A DNA stretch of 64,000 nucleotides from Protula sp. h YS-2021 (taxonomy: Eukaryota; Annelida; Polychaeta; Sabellida; Serpulidae): positions 45,800,000-45,863,999 of the forward strand of contig OX457029.1 of the NCBI GenBank assembly GCA_949752745.1, in the 5' to 3' direction. The first letter of the stretch is position 1; the number at the start of each line of letters is the position of its first letter. The notes under the pieces are model-generated. The model did no database searches, had not been told where the DNA came from, and was given only the letters and a program-made list of their open reading frames with translations. Shown piece after piece: positions 62,050 through 64,000 of this stretch. A program made the position numbers and the translations under genes.

Positions 62050-63290
62050 TGCACATGGGATTAACCATGATTGGAATTAGTAAAACTTCGTCGGATTCCG
62101 CAGTACCCTTAAACTCACAGAGTTGAGTAAATTCATTACAGTGGTAGTCCATTAAACAACGTTTTAGTGCACTTAATACATAGACTGGAAATTCGCTTAA
62201 GAAATTAATTTTTTTTTGGGTGGGCAATTTTCTATGCGCATGGCAAAAAATCTGGGAGATTTTCTCCGTAGCTGATAAAATAGGAGTATTTTATCTATGG
62301 GCGTTTTTACGGGGGATTTTCGCAACACACCGTGTGTACCACATTACTAGTTAAAGTAATGAGGCACGATTGCAGATATCCGGCGCAGAAAAACAGAAAT
62401 CTACATATTCACAAATCGACTTACAGCTTCCGTCGGGAATCTCGCCGGCGCCAAAGAATATCATACCTTTTCACAATTATAACTTTATAGAATTGGTTGT
62501 TTCTACATTTAATGATGGAGCTCCAGTTCTTCAAAAAAATTTTACCTTCCCCAAGCTCCACTTATAGCATCTTTGAAAGTGGAATTACTGGACGTCACTT
62601 TTCATCTTTACGCCTGAGAAGAGAACGCGATTTGTGGGTGAGAAAGAAAACTGAATCCTGAAGAGATATAAGCCCTGCGCCGAGATTACTCAAGAAGCAG
62701 AAGGGATGCATTTACCATCTATATAGCTGATGCTACCAGTCACTCTACCAGCGCGATGCGACACTGATTGCACCTCGGATTGTCAATCCCCATAGTTCGT
62801 TGAATGCGTATGCTTAGGTAAGGTGTTTCCGTATGATTTCTTTTTTGTCGGCATAACCTTGTCATGCAAACCCTCCTGAGAAGGATAGAGCTAAGACGAC
62901 TAAATTTAGCAGAGATATACTGTTGGTCCACTTCAATCCTTATAACATTTAATATGCAAAAATGGGTGTTGAAATTCTGCCACTGAAGTCCATTATCACG
63001 TAGCTACACGCTGTGATATAGCTGACAGTAGAAGCAAGCTGTTGATCTCTCGATTACCGACAAGAATGATCACATATGTGGCATGTTCTGTATCTTTGCT
63101 GTCAGGTGAAATAATAAAAAGCCCACCATTCGACTAACAGGCATTTTTTTCCCGATTTTCATTTTATTTTTTATTCAGGGAGAGAGGCGGAATTACCAGT
63201 CAAATGTTTCACAGAATTGATCTTTTTTCTGCAGTTGCCTAAATAAGGGTGAGGGGTGGGGTGGGGGGGGGGGGGGGGCTCTCCCATCAA
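62050..63290. other. No gene seen
   Basis: No supportable exon or repeat apart from a G homopolymer near 63262-63278. Confidence 0.35.
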
Positions 63291-63990
63291 CTTAATAACG
63301 TCTACCTGCCGACTTATTCAGACGTCGAGAGGGTGACATATTGACGTCGCGAAAGTATTAATTACTTTATCGCGTAGACAGTGATAGTCATAAGGGATAG
63401 TGGGCATCGCTCAAAGTTCCCCTTGCGTCAACGGTTAACACAGGATATGCATGAATTTTCATCAATATATTTCAAAAGCAGGCGGTAAAAACTAACGCGC
63501 TTCCAATATCCCATGGTGTTTGTCAAGTTTCACCGCGAACAGTCATTACCAGTACCAGGCTTAAATTTCCACTTTTTTTTTTTTGGCTGTGACATGGACA
63601 ATTTCACAGAAGCGTACTTTTCAATGTCTACAGAAATCGTTTATTTTCCTAATTATATCCAGCATTAATTCAAGTTGAATTTCAGCAACTAAAATCAAGG
63701 TTACGTCAAAAGAGCATTTTTGTAAAATGCACGTTCAATGGATGCTAAAAATGTTGAGTTGGCTTTGATCTATGGTCGCGCATGTTATTGCAGCTAGATT
63801 ACAACCACATTTGATGTTTCGGGGGTGTCTTCGCAGTGGTGCTTATCCAACATCTATTCAACGTTGTATTAAAGACAGTTATCCATGGTCGCAACCCACC
63901 GAAAGCCAAATAACCCCCAAATTCAATCTTGCCGGGCACCGACGTAATCTCAAATCGACGTTTTCTCGACGTCAGAGCGCTTACTGGGAT
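63290..63990 (-). repeat. Inverted relative of the 55.1-56.8 kb word element
   Basis: Read on the minus strand, it starts near CATCCCA (63984-63990), carries ACGTCG/GACGTC words, CAACGTTGAATAGATG near 63860 and, near 63300-63345, CTCGACGTCTGAATAAGTCGGCAGG-like sequence matching 56346. The order matches the plus-strand element at 55.1-56.8 kb, but the middle differs. Confidence 0.4.
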
Positions 63991-64000
63991 GTTAACTGTC

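Overview
This is an AT-rich, intron-bearing animal nuclear sequence. The organism is probably a protostome invertebrate, and a marine mollusc or other lophotrochozoan is the best guess. The grounds are a protostome-type peptide GPCR of the DMSR/sex-peptide-receptor group, a multi-exon YKT6 gene with GT-AG introns, long gene-poor stretches, and a mix of Helitron-like, DIRS, BEL/Pao, gypsy, LINE and tRNA-SINE debris. This placement is inference; no species marker is visible.

Two host genes can be read with confidence, both on the minus strand. YKT6 (4410-9196) has seven coding exons that join in phase into a 200-residue longin-SNARE ending in a prenylation box. A rhodopsin-family neuropeptide receptor (46640-49139) has two coding exons. 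Its long open frame starts falsely inside the intron, and a 34-residue upstream exon supplies the real start.

Most of the rest is transposon debris. 0-4 kb: a small inverted-repeat element and tandem duplications. 9.7-12.6 kb: short dispersed repeats and two inverted-repeat elements. 13.4-16.3 kb: an internally deleted gypsy element with paired LTRs, target duplication and polypurine tract. 16.5-17 kb: a broken PD-(D/E)XK-like nuclease domain. 17.6-22.5 kb: a decayed BEL/Pao element. 22.6-23.3 kb: a LINE remnant. 23.3-33 kb: mostly empty, with microsatellites and a Helitron-like copy. 33.1-33.9 kb: a fold-back element. 34.8-36.1 kb: an element built of quasi-repeated CG-containing words. 37.5-38.1 kb: a second Helitron-like copy. 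43-45.6 kb: a DIRS-like remnant with two recombinase copies, one split by an inverted-repeat element with a 9-bp target duplication. 49.8-53.1 kb: minisatellites and microsatellites. 53.4-54.3 kb: a LINE reverse transcriptase remnant. 55.1-56.8 kb: a three-level nest (word element, Helitron-like copy, SINE). 58.4-58.8 kb: a 29-bp minisatellite open in all three frames. 59.3-62 kb: two more Helitron-like copies around a short region with two duplicated cysteine-rich exon-like units and a palindrome cluster.

The most unusual items are the YKT6 C-terminus (CSCVIL instead of adjacent cysteines), the duplicated cysteine-rich units near 60.7 kb, and the word-built elements at 34.8, 55.1 and 63.3 kb.
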